From: Ramlibacter pinisoli
GTDB taxonomy: Bacteria > Pseudomonadota > Gammaproteobacteria > Burkholderiales > Burkholderiaceae_C
DNA: 64,000 nucleotides
Direction of reading: 5' to 3'
Assembly (NCBI RefSeq): GCF_009758015.1
Contig: NZ_WSEL01000007.1
Coordinates: forward strand, 17,710-81,709
In this document: piece by piece, positions 45,803-55,077 of the stretch
How the letters are laid out: every line of letters begins with the position of its first letter
Numbering within the stretch: position 1 is the stretch's first letter
Notes under the pieces: model-generated
Told to the model about the DNA's origin: nothing
What the model saw: only the letters and a program-made list of their open reading frames with translations
The model's database searches: none
Translations under genes and position numbers: made by a program

Positions 45803-46780
45803 TCAGCCGAAGTGGTCGAACGAGGCGAAGGCGCGCGCGAGGGCCGCCCCGCTGGCGTCGACCACCCGCACCCCGGGCTGCGCCTCGATGCAGCCGATGC
45901 GGGTGAGCGCGACCTGGGCGGCGGCGCCGGCCGCCAGCACCGCGTCGCGCCGTGCCGGCGGCGCGGTGAACGCCAGTTCGTAGTCGTCGCCGCCGGCCAG
46001 CACGCAGTCCAGCTGGATCGGCGCGGGCACGGCATCCGCGGCCAGCCGGCGCAGCGCCAGCAGGCCGAGCGCCCGGTCGGCCTCGATCCGCGCCCCGACC
46101 CCGGACTGGCGCAGCACGTGGCCCAGGTCACCCAGCAGGCCGTCGCTGATGTCGATCGCCGCACTGGCGATGCCGCGCAGCGCCTGGCCGAGCGCGACGC
46201 GCGGCTGCGGTTGCTCCAGCCGCAGCCGCGCGGCCTCGAAGGCCTCGGCGGGCAGCCGCAGCGTGCCGCGGAACACCTCGAGTGCCAGCCGCGCATCGCC
46301 CACCGTCCCGCTGACCCAGAGGTCGTCGCCGGCCCGTGCCCCCGACCGCAGCAGCGCCTGGCCGGGCGGCACCTCGCCGAACACGGTGATGCAGATCGCC
46401 AGCGGCCCGCGCGTGGTGTCGCCGCCGACCAGCGCGCAGCCGTGGGCGTCGGCCAGGGCGAGCAGGCCGCGGGCGAACGGCGCCAGCCAGTCCTCGTCGG
46501 CGGCCGGCAGCGCCAGCGCCAGCGTGAACGCCAGCGGCCGGGCACCGCAGGCGGCCAGGTCGCTCAGGTTGACCGCCAGCGCCTTGTGGCCCAGGCGGGC
46601 CGGGTCGACGGTGGACAGGAAGTGGCGCCCCTCCAGCAGCAGGTCGCTGGAGACCGCCAGCTGCATCCCGGGCGTCGGGGCGAGCAGCGCGCAGTCGTCG
46701 CCGATGCCCAGCGCCACGCCGCCGGCTGCGGCGGCGGCCGGACGGCGGAAGTAACGGTCGATGAGGTCGAATTCACCCAT
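45803..46780 (-). CDS. thiL: thiamine-monophosphate kinase
   Basis: A 325-aa PurM/SelD-like enzyme making thiamine pyrophosphate. It starts MGEFDLIDRYFRRP, as is typical for ThiL. The ATP/Mg-binding blocks are GIGDDCALLAP (about 25), SDLLLEGRHFL, GHKALAVNLSDLAACGARPL and VGGDTTRGPLAICIT, with the C-terminal ISDGLLGDLGHVL and GGDDYELAFTAPP. Length is normal. In relatives it is followed by pgpA; here three genes intervene. Confidence 0.96.
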   Translation of the reverse strand: MGEFDLIDRYFRRPAAAAAGGVALGIGDDCALLAPTPGMQLAVSSDLLLEGRHFLSTVDPARLGHKALAVNLSDLAACGARPLAFTLALALPAADEDWLAPFARGLLALADAHGCALVGGDTTRGPLAICITVFGEVPPGQALLRSGARAGDDLWVSGTVGDARLALEVFRGTLRLPAEAFEAARLRLEQPQPRVALGQALRGIASAAIDISDGLLGDLGHVLRQSGVGARIEADRALGLLALRRLAADAVPAPIQLDCVLAGGDDYELAFTAPPARRDAVLAAGAAAQVALTRIGCIEAQPGVRVVDASGAALARAFASFDHFG

Positions 46781-46875
46781 GGGCGCGGACCGGCAAGGAT
46801 AGCGGCCCGCGCGCCGTCAGCCCGACGTGGGCGGTCCGGCAGTCGTCGGGGTCGGCGGCCGTGCCGCCGCAGCGC

Positions 46876-47133
46876 TCAGAGTCGCTTCGAGCTGCCGCGC
46901 ACCAGGCCGTAGATCACCAGCAGGACGATGGCGCCGACCACCGACGCGATCCAGCCGGCCGCTTCGCCCTCGTGGTACCAGCCCATGGCCATGCCGACAT
47001 AGCGGGCGATGAAGGCGCCGGCGATGCCCAGCAGCGTGGTCATGATGAGGCCCAGGCGGTCGTCGCCCGGCTTGATGGCCCGGGCGATGAGACCGACGAT
47101 GAAGCCGACGACGATGGTTCCGATGATGCCCAT
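46876..47133 (-). CDS. GlsB/YeaQ/YmgE-family stress-response membrane protein
   Basis: An 85-aa inner-membrane protein with three hydrophobic segments (about 2-17, 27-49 and 60-78). The sequence MGIIGTIVVGFIVGLIARAI, then KPGDDRLGLIMTTLLGIAGA, is the transglycosylase-associated protein family signature. GGGAGAGCAC precedes the start. Role in stress tolerance is known only loosely for the family. Confidence 0.9.
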   Translation of the reverse strand: MGIIGTIVVGFIVGLIARAIKPGDDRLGLIMTTLLGIAGAFIARYVGMAMGWYHEGEAAGWIASVVGAIVLLVIYGLVRGSSKRL

Positions 47134-47246
47134 GTGCTCTCCCTGCGTGCGGCACCCCCCGGCGCCGCGGCCCATTCTGGGAAGCCGGTCCGTGCCTGCC
47201 TGTAGGACGCGGGCGCATTGCGCGGGGCGGCTGGCGCGCCGCCAGC

Positions 47247-48413
47247 TCAGCGGCGGGCGGCGAACCGTTGCGCGCCCTGGCGCACCACCTCGGCCAGCAG
47301 CCGTTCCTGCGCCTGCCGCTGGCGCAGCCAGCGCGCATCGTTGGTGCCCAGCTCGACGTCCTCGGCCAGCGCCTGGATGGCGGGGCCGGCACCGAGGTGG
47401 CGGGCATGGCCGGCCAGCTGCCGCAGGGTCTGCAGCAGGTGGTCGCGCAGCGGCAGGTGGCGGCCGCTGACCGGGTCGACGTACACCGCCTCCAGCCCGA
47501 AGCGGCAGGCCTGGAAGCGGTTGTAGGTGTAGACCAGGTAGTCGTCCTCCTGCGGCTGGAAGGGCTCGTCGTGCACGAACCAGGCCGCCAGCGACTGCAC
47601 GAAGCCGGCCAGCGCCGCCGCCCGCTCCACCGTGAGCGGGGTGTCGAAGACCCGGATCTCGATCGTGCCGTACTCGGGCTTGGGCCGGATGTCCCAGTAG
47701 AAGTCCTTCATGCTGCGCACCACGCCGGTCCTGGTGGCGCGCTCGAAGAAGGCCTCGAACTGCGTCCAGGCCAGGGTGTAGGGCGCCCGGCCCGACATCG
47801 GGAAGGCCGACACCGAGTTCAGGCGCGCCGAGTCGAACTGCGTGTCCTGTCCCTGCACGAACGGCGACGAGGCCGACAGCGCGATGCAGTGCGGGATGTA
47901 GCGCGACATGCGGTGCAGCATCAGCAGCGCGGCGTCGGCGCTGGGGCAACCCAGGTGCACGTGCTGGCCGAACACCGTGAACTGCTTGGACAGGTAGCCG
48001 TACAGCTCGGACAGCTCGCGGAACCGGGGCCGGTCGTAGATGCGCTGCTGGTGCCATTGCTGGAACGGGTGGGTGCCGCCGCCGACCACCGCGATGTTGA
48101 GCTTGTCGGCGCAGCGCACCAGCCCGTCGCGCAGCTGCGTGAGCTCGCCCAGCACGTGCGCGGCCGACTCGCAGATGCCGGTCGACACCTCGATCATGCT
48201 GGAGGTCATCTCGGGCACTACGGCGCCGGGCAGGTCGAGTCGCTGCATCAGCCGCAGCATCTCGTCGGCGTAGGGGGCCAGGTCGTAGTCGTGCGTGTTG
48301 ACCAGCTGCAGCTCGAGCTCCACGCCGAGCGTCAGCGACCGCGACTCGCCGAACGGCTGCAGCGTCGGCGCGGCACCGGCCGGCGCGGTGGCGGGCAGGC
48401 CGGGTTCAGCCAC
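47247..48413 (-). CDS. YbdK-type carboxylate-amine ligase (GCS2 family)
   Basis: A 388-aa ATP-dependent ligase related to gamma-glutamylcysteine synthetase. The GCS2 blocks are [11 protein letters not shown] near 29, [17 protein letters not shown] near 70, [15 protein letters not shown] near 110 and [11 protein letters not shown] near 148 (metal-binding). E. coli YbdK has weak glutamate-cysteine ligase activity and its physiological product is unknown. Its start overlaps the end of the upstream cation:proton antiporter gene by 8 nt, so they are coupled. Confidence 0.9.
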   Translation of the reverse strand: MAEPGLPATAPAGAAPTLQPFGESRSLTLGVELELQLVNTHDYDLAPYADEMLRLMQRLDLPGAVVPEMTSSMIEVSTGICESAAHVLGELTQLRDGLVRCADKLNIAVVGGGTHPFQQWHQQRIYDRPRFRELSELYGYLSKQFTVFGQHVHLGCPSADAALLMLHRMSRYIPHCIALSASSPFVQGQDTQFDSARLNSVSAFPMSGRAPYTLAWTQFEAFFERATRTGVVRSMKDFYWDIRPKPEYGTIEIRVFDTPLTVERAAALAGFVQSLAAWFVHDEPFQPQEDDYLVYTYNRFQACRFGLEAVYVDPVSGRHLPLRDHLLQTLRQLAGHARHLGAGPAIQALAEDVELGTNDARWLRQRQAQERLLAEVVRQGAQRFAARR

Positions 48414-49641
48414 GCAGCGCCTCGTCGCCGGCCCGCGAACTCTCGCCGGCCTGGTAGATGACGAAGGTGGCGAGGATGGCGCCGAACACCTCCATCAGCA
48501 GGATCGCCGGCAGCGCGATGGCGGCCACCCGCGGGCCGAGCGCCGGCGAGGCGACCGCGACCTGCGACACCAGCAGCAGCGCCAGCGACGACAGGGGCGC
48601 CATCGCCAGCCCGGTGCCCAGTGCCTGGCGCCAGCTGGTGCCGCTGCCCGGATTGGCCAGCAGCACGCCGGCCACCTTGGCCACGCTGCGGGCGGCGACG
48701 CAGGCCAGCACGGTGCTGGCGACGGCGGGGTTCCAGTCGGCCTGCGCGGCGACGACGGAGACCAGCAGGAAGCTGAGCATCAGCAGCAGCGACGCTGCCA
48801 TGCCGAGCTGGCGCGGCCAGGCCCAGGGCCGCGGGTGCAGCTGCTTGAGCAGCAGGCCGGCCAGCAGCGCGGCCAGCGGCGCCGAGCCGCCGAAGTGCGC
48901 CGCCAGCGCGGTGCCGGCGGCGATGGTGGTCACCAGCAGGATGGCGGTGTTCTCGCTGGCCGGGTTCATGGTCTGCAGCGCCAGCCGCAGCGCCAGCGCG
49001 ATCACCGCGCCCACCACCACCGACAGGCCCAGCACCACCAGCACCGGATAGAGCAGGCCGGCCAGCCGGGTCTCGCCGCCGCCGTTGAGGAGGCCGGCGC
49101 GGGCGGCGACCACGGTGAGCGCGTACAGGGCGCCCAGGGCGGACAGCACGATGGCCCGCTCGGTCACGGGTCCGGCGCCGCGGGTGTCGCTGACGACCTG
49201 GCTCAGCACGGCCGGCGAGGAAACGATCGCGACCAGGGCCACCGCATCGGCCACCGCCGGCCGGACGTCGAACCAGCGCAGCGTCGCATAGACCGCGGCG
49301 TAGGTGAAGGCCGCCTCCAGCAGGCTCTGCAGCAGGACCATCGGGTTGTGGCGGAACCAGCGCAGCGCGATGCGGCCGCCGGTCTGGAACAGCACCACCG
49401 AGACGCCCAGCTCGAGCAGGAACAGGCCGATGCCCTGCAGCGGCCAGGCGGCGCCGCTGAAGCCGGCCCAACCGGCCAGCGCGCCGACCGCCGAATAGCC
49501 CACCAGCTTGGGCAACGCCAGGTGGCGCTGCCCGAGGTGGCCGACCACGGCGGCGATGGCGAGCAGCAGGGACCATTGCACGGTGGGCAGGCCGGCGGAT
49601 GGGCGCAGCCACTGGCCCCAGATGGCCATGAAGTCGAGCAT
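48406..49641 (-). CDS. cation:proton antiporter (CPA2/Kef-type), membrane domain only
   Basis: A 411-aa inner-membrane protein with about 12-13 hydrophobic segments. It matches the Na+/H+-exchanger fold ([37 protein letters not shown], and [20 protein letters not shown] with a helix-break region). No C-terminal Rossmann/KTN (TrkA-N) domain follows, so it is shorter than KefB/KefC (about 600 aa) and lacks the usual ligand-sensing part. An ATG at 49629 is an alternative start. Overlaps the YbdK-like gene. Confidence 0.88.
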   Translation of the reverse strand: MLDFMAIWGQWLRPSAGLPTVQWSLLLAIAAVVGHLGQRHLALPKLVGYSAVGALAGWAGFSGAAWPLQGIGLFLLELGVSVVLFQTGGRIALRWFRHNPMVLLQSLLEAAFTYAAVYATLRWFDVRPAVADAVALVAIVSSPAVLSQVVSDTRGAGPVTERAIVLSALGALYALTVVAARAGLLNGGGETRLAGLLYPVLVVLGLSVVVGAVIALALRLALQTMNPASENTAILLVTTIAAGTALAAHFGGSAPLAALLAGLLLKQLHPRPWAWPRQLGMAASLLLMLSFLLVSVVAAQADWNPAVASTVLACVAARSVAKVAGVLLANPGSGTSWRQALGTGLAMAPLSSLALLLVSQVAVASPALGPRVAAIALPAILLMEVFGAILATFVIYQAGESSRAGDEALRG

Positions 49642-49718
49642 GTGCCTCCCTCGCGGCGCAATGTAGCGGGGGCGGCTGGCTCAGCCTGTAGGACGGCGCG
49701 CTGAGCCGCCCGCGCGGT

Positions 49719-50099
49719 TCAGTGCAGCACGCGGTGGCCGCCGTCCTCGAGCAGGAAGGGCGCGATCTCGACGTCGAAGCGGTGGCCGTCCTCGCCGACG
49801 AAGAAGTAGCTGCCTTGCATGCTGCCGCCCGGCGTGCGCAGCCGGCAGCCGCTGGCGTACTGGAACGACTGGCCGGGCTGCAGCAGCGGCTGGTGGCCCA
49901 CCACCCCCAGCCCCTGCACCTCCTCGATCTGCCCGGTGCCGTCGGTGATGATCCAGTGGCGCGAGATGAGCTGGGCCGCGACCTCGCCGGTGTTGGTGAT
50001 GGTGATGTTGTACGAGAAGCTGTAGATGCCGCGCTCGGGGGCCGATTGCTCCGGCAGGTAGCCCGGCTGGACGTCGACGCGGAACTGGTACTTGGCCAT
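49719..50099 (-). CDS. apaG: Co2+/Mg2+ efflux-associated protein ApaG
   Basis: A 126-aa single-domain immunoglobulin-like protein. The ApaG pattern is [40 protein letters not shown], and [17 protein letters not shown] near the C terminus. Full length. Divergent from rpe with a 43-bp gap. Family role is linked to cobalt and magnesium homeostasis and is not fully settled. Confidence 0.93.
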   Translation of the reverse strand: MAKYQFRVDVQPGYLPEQSAPERGIYSFSYNITITNTGEVAAQLISRHWIITDGTGQIEEVQGLGVVGHQPLLQPGQSFQYASGCRLRTPGGSMQGSYFFVGEDGHRFDVEIAPFLLEDGGHRVLH

Positions 50100-50105
50100 C
50101 GCGCG

Positions 50106-50136
50106 ATCGTACCCGCGCGGCTCCTTTTGCGAGAAT
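50106..50136. promoter_or_regulatory. back-to-back -10-like hexamers of apaG and rpe
   Basis: For apaG, TACGAT on the minus strand (50111-50106) lies 6 nt before its ATG. For rpe, GAGAAT at 50131-50136 lies 6 nt before its ATG. Both positions imply leaderless transcripts within a 43-bp intergenic region. -35 matches are poor. Confidence 0.35.
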
Positions 50137-50142
50137 CGCGCC

Positions 50143-50826
50143 ATGAGCACCATCCACCGCATCGCCCCGTCCATCCTCTCGGCCGACTTCGCCCGCCTGG
50201 GCGAGGAGGTGCGCAACGTCGTGGCCGCGGGCGCGGACTGGATCCACTTCGACGTGATGGACAACCACTACGTGCCCAACCTCACGTTCGGCCCGATGGT
50301 GTGCTCGGCGCTCAAGCCGCATGCCCGCACGCCGGACGGCCGGCCGGTGCCGGTGGACGTGCACCTGATGGTGGAGCCGGTCGATGCGCTGGCGCAGGCG
50401 TTCGCCGAGGCCGGTGCCGACTACATCAGTTTCCATCCCGATGCCTCGCCGCACGCGCACCGCAGCGTGCAGGCGATCAAGGCGCGCGGCGTGAAGGCCG
50501 GCCTGGTGTTCAATCCGGCGGCGTCGCTGGATGTCCTCGACTGGCTGGTCGACGAGATCGACCTGGTGCTGATCATGAGCGTGAACCCGGGGTTCGGCGG
50601 CCAGGGCTTCATCGACTCGGCGCTGCGCAAGATCGAGCAGGCCAGGAAGCGCATCGACGCCAGCGGGCGCGACATCCGGCTGGAGGTCGACGGCGGCATC
50701 AAGGGCGACAACATCGCGCGCGTGGCGGCCGCCGGCGCCGACACCTTCGTGGCCGGCAGCGCGATCTTCGGCAAGCCCGACTACAAGGCCGTCATCGACG
50801 GCATGCGCGCGGCCCTGCGCGGCTGA
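50143..50826 (+). CDS. rpe: ribulose-phosphate 3-epimerase
   Basis: A 227-aa TIM-barrel enzyme of the pentose phosphate pathway interconverting ribulose-5-phosphate and xylulose-5-phosphate. Catalytic blocks are [15 protein letters not shown] near 8-22 (Ser, Asp), [18 protein letters not shown] near 33-50 (His and Asp ligands), VDVHLMVEP and [15 protein letters not shown] near 143-157. Length is normal. gph and trpE follow it in many relatives; here three genes on the plus strand's path (one on the minus strand) separate rpe from gph. Confidence 0.97.
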   Translation: MSTIHRIAPSILSADFARLGEEVRNVVAAGADWIHFDVMDNHYVPNLTFGPMVCSALKPHARTPDGRPVPVDVHLMVEPVDALAQAFAEAGADYISFHPDASPHAHRSVQAIKARGVKAGLVFNPAASLDVLDWLVDEIDLVLIMSVNPGFGGQGFIDSALRKIEQARKRIDASGRDIRLEVDGGIKGDNIARVAAAGADTFVAGSAIFGKPDYKAVIDGMRAALRG

Positions 50827-50833
50827 GCGCGCG

Positions 50834-51145
50834 CTAGCGGCGGAACTGCTTCTCGCCGTCCGGCAGGTCCTTGCGCAGCTGGTCGTAGGTCGCGTCCAGT
50901 TCGGCGCCCTTGCTGGTGTCGGTGACGCCGCGCTCCACGTCGGCGCGGCCGGCCCTGGCCATGCGCCGCCCCGACGGTTCCGTGCTCGCCTGCTGGTCCG
51001 CCGATTCGTCGCGCTCGTGCGGCAGGCGCGGCGTGCCATGCCGGTCCTCGCCCTGCTGCGTCACCGTGTCGTTGCGGCGGGCATCGGGGCGGTCGGCGCC
51101 GGCGCCGACGCCGCTGCCGGGTGGGCTCGTCTTGCGTTCTCGCAT
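50834..51145 (-). CDS. hypothetical hydrophilic protein (103 aa)
   Basis: A 103-residue highly charged protein with no hydrophobic segment, probably disordered. It carries TVTQQGEDRHGTPRLPHERD and a C-terminal TYDQLRKDLPDGEKQFRR. I recall similar small Burkholderiales proteins sharing QQGED and LPHERDES, without assigned function. ATG 51145 has GAGGAC upstream. It is convergent with rpe (7-nt gap) and divergent from the small membrane protein/catalase pair. Confidence 0.6.
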   Translation of the reverse strand: MRERKTSPPGSGVGAGADRPDARRNDTVTQQGEDRHGTPRLPHERDESADQQASTEPSGRRMARAGRADVERGVTDTSKGAELDATYDQLRKDLPDGEKQFRR

Positions 51146-51376
51146 GCGTGGTCCTCGTGGTGGTTCCTGGTGCTGATGGGGGTTAGCGTGCGCGCGCCAC
51201 CGCGGGTGCACGGTAGGACGCCGGCGCGTCCGGCCCGGGCCCCGTTGCGTCGGCCCCGTCCTACGCCTGCCGCCATCCGCGTCGTACAGACTCGCCCGCC
51301 GCCGGGCTACGGTCGATTCCCCATGAGCTTCGTATGCTGCTCTCCTGCAGTCGGGAGCAGGCCCAGGAGACGCGCC

Positions 51377-51496
51377 ATGGACATCATCGCCACAGTGCCG
51401 GATTGGCTTGTCTGGTGCGCCGCCTCGGCGGCCGGTGCACTGGCGCTGACGCTGGTGGTCAACACCATCGAAGCCGCGCTCGACCTCGAGGCCTAA
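51377..51496 (+). CDS. small single-pass membrane protein (39 aa)
   Basis: A 39-residue protein with one hydrophobic helix (about 7-30, VPDWLVWCAASAAGALALTL) and an acidic end (EAALDLEA). CAGGAGA lies about 8 nt before ATG 51377, and the catalase gene begins 57 nt after its stop. Its size puts it below most annotation cut-offs. I do not recognise it. It could be a stress-induced mini-membrane protein coexpressed with katE. Confidence 0.5.
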   Translation: MDIIATVPDWLVWCAASAAGALALTLVVNTIEAALDLEA

Positions 51497-51553
51497 CCGA
51501 ACAGAACCAGTCGACGCCCGCGGCCCCGCGGGACGCGGCCTCCAGGAGCATCC

Positions 51554-53707
51554 ATGGCCCAGTCCAAACCGGACGCGCAGCGCAAGACCAAGGCCGGCGA
51601 CGCCGGCTCCGCCAAGCAGAAGCAGTTGGAGGCCTACACCCAGAACCCGGAGACCGTGCTCACCACCAGCCAGGGCGTGGTGATCCCCGACAACCACAAC
51701 TCGCTGCGCGCCGGCCTGCGCGGGCCGACGCTGCTGCAGGACTTCCTCCTGCTGGACAAGCTGTCGCGGTTCGGGCACGAGCGCATCCCCGAGCGGGTGG
51801 TGCATGCGCGTGGCTGCGGCGCCCACGGCTACTTCGAAGTGACCAAGCCGCTCGGCCAGTTCACCAGCGCCGACTTCCTGCAGGAGGCCGGGGCGCGCAC
51901 GCCGGTGTTCGTGCGCTTTTCCACCATCGCCGGCGAGCGCGGCTCGGCCGACACGGTGCGCGACCTGCGCGGCTTCGCCGTCAAGTTCTACACCCGCGAG
52001 GGCAACTACGACCTGGTGGGCGCCAGCGCGCCGGTGTTCTTCATCCAGGACGCGATGAAGTTCCCCGACCTGATGCATGCGCTCAAGCCGGAGCCGCACC
52101 ACGGCATGCCGCAGGCCTCGAGCGCGCACGACACCTTCTGGGACTTCGTCTCGCTGATGCCCGAGAGCACGCACGCGCTGATGTGGCTGATGTCGGACCG
52201 CGCGTTGCCGCGCAGCCTGCGCATGATGGAGGGCTTCGGCATCCACGCCTACCGCTTCGTCAATGCACACGGCGTGGTGCACTACGTCAAGTTCCATTGG
52301 CGGCCGCGACTCGGGCGGCACGCACTCGACGCCGGCGAGGCGCGCCGCATCGCCGGGCTCGACCCCGACTTCCACCGGCGCGACCTGTGGGACGCGATCG
52401 CCAAGGGCCACCACCCGGAGTGGGAGCTGGGCGTGCAGCTGGTCGAGGCCGGCAAGGCGCAGGCGCTGGGCATCGACCTGCTGGACCCGACCAAGCTGGT
52501 GCCGGAGGAACTGGTGCCGGTGCAGCCGGTGGGCCGGCTGGTGCTCAACCGCAACCCGGACAACTACTTCGCCGAGACCGAGCAGGTGGCGTTCCATCCC
52601 GGCCACGTGGTGCCGGGCATCGACGTCAGCGCCGACCCGCTGCTGCAGGGCCGCCTGTTCGCCTACACCGACAGCCAGCTGGCGCGCCTGGGCGGGCCCA
52701 ACTTCCACGAGCTGCCGATCAACCGGCCGCTGGCCGTGTTCCACAACCACCAGCGCGACGGCGCCGGGCGGCAGTCGGTCCCGCGCGGCCAGGTGAGCTA
52801 CGAGCCGAACACGCTGGGCAACGGCACCGAGTTCCGCGTCGACGGTGGCCACCAGGGCTTCCAGGGCATCGAGGACCCGCTGGAGGCGTCGACGGTGCGC
52901 CGCCGCAGCCCGGCCTTCGATGACCATTTCAGCCAGGCCACGTTGTTCTGGAACAGCCAGGGCGCGGCCGAGAAGGACCACATCGTGGCCGCCTTCCAGC
53001 ACGAACTCGCCCGGGTGGAGACGCCGGCGATCCGCCAGCGCGTGGTCGACAACCTGGCCCATGTCGACGTGCGGCTGGCGCGCAAGGTGGCCGAGGTGCT
53101 CGCGCTCGGCGCGCCCGATCCCAAGGCCGCTGCCGGCCGGGCGGGCTTCCGCGAGCAGCGCGGCAAGCTGGCGCTCGAAGCCTCGCCCTCGCTGAGCATC
53201 GAGGCGACCGTGGCCGGCCCGGTCGCTACCCGCCGGGTGGCGGTGCTGGTGGCGCCCGGGGTGGAGATCGGTGCCCTGAAGATCGTCCAGCAGGTACTGG
53301 CCGAGCACGGGGTGGGCACGCGCATCGTGGCCGCGCACCTGGGCGTGGTGGCCACCTCGTCGGGGCAGCAGCTGCCGGTGGACTGCTGCTTCGCGAGCAC
53401 CGCCTCGGTGCTGTTCGACGCCGTGCTGGTGCCGGGCGGCGCCAGCCACGTGCAGGCGCTGGCGCAGAACGGCGACGCGGTGCACTTCGTGCTGGAGGCG
53501 TTCCGCCACTGCAAGCCGATCTGCGTGATCGGCGACGGCGTCGAGCTGCTGAAGCTGGCCGGGGTCAACGCCGACGACGCGCCGCCGGCCGGCGTGCTGG
53601 TCTCGCGCGCCGACCCGGCGGCCCGGGTGCCGCTGGCGCAGGACTTCGTGGCGGCGATCGGGCGGCACCGCCACTGGGCCCGCCAGCAGGTGGCCGTGCC
53701 GGCCTGA
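51554..53707 (+). CDS. katE: large-subunit monofunctional catalase (KatE/HPII type)
   Basis: A 717-aa heme catalase that dismutates hydrogen peroxide. The distal His lies in RVVHARGCGAHGYFEV near 80, a second active-site block is PVFVRFSTIAGERGSADTV, and the proximal heme Tyr is in GRLFAYTDSQLARLG near 372. Residues from about 555 onward form the extra DJ-1/GATase-like domain (RRVAVLVAPGVEIGALK) that marks the clade 2 large catalases. AGGAGCATCC precedes ATG 51554. In E. coli such genes are stationary-phase controlled; no such signal is demonstrable here. Confidence 0.96.
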   Translation: MAQSKPDAQRKTKAGDAGSAKQKQLEAYTQNPETVLTTSQGVVIPDNHNSLRAGLRGPTLLQDFLLLDKLSRFGHERIPERVVHARGCGAHGYFEVTKPLGQFTSADFLQEAGARTPVFVRFSTIAGERGSADTVRDLRGFAVKFYTREGNYDLVGASAPVFFIQDAMKFPDLMHALKPEPHHGMPQASSAHDTFWDFVSLMPESTHALMWLMSDRALPRSLRMMEGFGIHAYRFVNAHGVVHYVKFHWRPRLGRHALDAGEARRIAGLDPDFHRRDLWDAIAKGHHPEWELGVQLVEAGKAQALGIDLLDPTKLVPEELVPVQPVGRLVLNRNPDNYFAETEQVAFHPGHVVPGIDVSADPLLQGRLFAYTDSQLARLGGPNFHELPINRPLAVFHNHQRDGAGRQSVPRGQVSYEPNTLGNGTEFRVDGGHQGFQGIEDPLEASTVRRRSPAFDDHFSQATLFWNSQGAAEKDHIVAAFQHELARVETPAIRQRVVDNLAHVDVRLARKVAEVLALGAPDPKAAAGRAGFREQRGKLALEASPSLSIEATVAGPVATRRVAVLVAPGVEIGALKIVQQVLAEHGVGTRIVAAHLGVVATSSGQQLPVDCCFASTASVLFDAVLVPGGASHVQALAQNGDAVHFVLEAFRHCKPICVIGDGVELLKLAGVNADDAPPAGVLVSRADPAARVPLAQDFVAAIGRHRHWARQQVAVPA

Positions 53708-53729
53708 GCGCATCGGGCACACTCGCCCG

Positions 53730-54383
53730 ATGCCTGCGCTCACTGCCGCCATCATCGATCTCGACGGCACCCTGGTCGACACCCTGGGTGACTTCAGCGC
53801 CGCCCTGGCCGCGGTCCACCGCGACCTCGGCCTGCCGGTCCTGCCCACCGAGGCGGTGGGGCTGCTGGTGGGCAAGGGCTCGGAACACCTGATCCGCTCG
53901 GCCCTGCGGGCGGTGGGCGCCGACGAGGACCGGTACGCCGCCGCCTGGGACGCCTACCAGCACCATTACGGCACGCTCAACGGGCGGGCGGCACGCGTCT
54001 ATCCGGGCGTGGCCGAGGGCCTGCGGGCGCTGCGGTCGGCCGGGCTGCGGCTGGCCTGCGTGACCAACAAGCCGGCCGGCTTCGCCCGCGTGCTGCTGGA
54101 GGCCAAGGGCCTGGCCGGTGCCTTCGATGTGGTCTACGGCGGCGACTCGTTCGAGCGCAAGAAGCCAGACCCGCTGCCGCTGCTGCGCGCCTGCGAGGCG
54201 CTGGCCAGCCGGCCGGCCGCCACCCTGGTGGTGGGCGATTCCAGCAACGACGCCGCGGCGGCGCGGGCCGCCGGCTGCCCGGTGGTGCTGGTGACCTATG
54301 GCTACAACCACGGCCAGCCGGTGCGCAACGTGCCCGCCGACGGCTACCTGGAGACGCTGGCCGACCTGGCGCGCTGGGTCTAG
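53730..54383 (+). CDS. gph: phosphoglycolate phosphatase (HAD superfamily)
   Basis: A 217-aa HAD hydrolase. Motif I is IDLDGTLVDT (Asp9 nucleophile region), motif II is LACVTNKPAG near 108, and motifs III and IV are FERKKPDP near 148 and VVGDSSNDAAAARAAG near 168. Full length for Gph, which salvages 2-phosphoglycolate. CACACT 6 nt before the ATG may be a -10 element. It is convergent with the chalcone-isomerase-like gene, and both stops lie in one CTAG. Confidence 0.92.
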   Translation: MPALTAAIIDLDGTLVDTLGDFSAALAAVHRDLGLPVLPTEAVGLLVGKGSEHLIRSALRAVGADEDRYAAAWDAYQHHYGTLNGRAARVYPGVAEGLRALRSAGLRLACVTNKPAGFARVLLEAKGLAGAFDVVYGGDSFERKKPDPLPLLRACEALASRPAATLVVGDSSNDAAAARAAGCPVVLVTYGYNHGQPVRNVPADGYLETLADLARWV

Positions 54384-55009
54384 GGCGTCGCCACCGCCGC
54401 TGCGGGCCGGCCGAGGAGGGCGTCCTTCAGTTTCCAGTCGGCCGGGTGCGGGCCCAGCCAGATGCGCAGCAGGGCGGTGAAGAACTCGGGTTCGCGGAAC
54501 GGTTCGCCCTGTGGCACGCCACGCACGCTGACCACCGTGCCGGTGCCGGGCAGCCAGTCGACGCTGACGCTGTCGCCGGCGGCCAGCCGCTTGTGGTCGC
54601 TGAAGATCTGGCTCATGCGCAGCACGCCGGGGACCAGCCGGGAGAAGGCCAGCCTGTCCATGTTGTCCTCCATGCCGCGCGCGAACAGCTTGCCCAGCTC
54701 GCCGGAATCGATGTCGCGCAGCATGGTCAGCGCGATGCGCTTGGCGCCCGGCATGGCCAGCGCCTCCTCCGCCGTGGCCGCCTTGCGCGGCAGGTACAGG
54801 CCGGCCGCATAGACCTGGAACACGGCCTTGTAGCGGATGCCGGCGCCATGGAGATGGACCCGGGCGCCGCGCAGCTCGGCGCTGTCGTCGAAGCGGACGC
54901 CGGCCACGGTGAGGGACGGGGCCTGGGCGCTGGCGGGCGCCGCGCCCGAAGCGAGTGCGAGGGCGATGCACAGCGTCGCGAGCCAAGTGGCGTGGGCAGG
55001 GCCAGGCAT
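54380..55009 (-). CDS. chalcone isomerase-like periplasmic protein
   Basis: A 209-aa secreted protein. The signal peptide is at about 1-27 (ATLCIALALASGAAPASA). The CHI-like domain has FDDSAELRGARVHLHGAGIR, YKAVFQVYAAGLYLPRKA and MLRDIDSGELGKLFARGMED, typical of bacterial chalcone_isomerase_2-type proteins, which are not flavonoid enzymes. ATG 55009 is chosen because AGGAGA lies 7 nt upstream; two in-frame ATGs further up lack one. It separates gph from trpE on the opposite strand. Confidence 0.85.
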   Translation of the reverse strand: MPGPAHATWLATLCIALALASGAAPASAQAPSLTVAGVRFDDSAELRGARVHLHGAGIRYKAVFQVYAAGLYLPRKAATAEEALAMPGAKRIALTMLRDIDSGELGKLFARGMEDNMDRLAFSRLVPGVLRMSQIFSDHKRLAAGDSVSVDWLPGTGTVVSVRGVPQGEPFREPEFFTALLRIWLGPHPADWKLKDALLGRPAAAVATP

Positions 55010-55041
55010 GCGGGTCTCCTTCATCGAATCAACGCCCCGGG

Positions 55042-55069
55042 TTGGCACGCCAGGGCCCTTTGCTACACT
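55042..55069 (+). promoter_or_regulatory. candidate trp operon promoter
   Basis: TTGGCA (-35) at 55042-55047 and TACACT (-10) at 55064-55069 are spaced 16 bp apart, the best two-element promoter I see in the window. Initiation would fall at about 55076, two bases before the leader peptide ATG. Confidence 0.6.
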
Positions 55070-55077
55070 CCCCTCGA

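Noticed and set aside
50834-53875. Minus-strand frame of about 1000 codons opposite katE, ending in the 103-aa hypothetical protein
   Set aside because: Only the last 103 codons, after the ATG at 51145, look like a plausible gene with a ribosome site. The rest is a catalase shadow.
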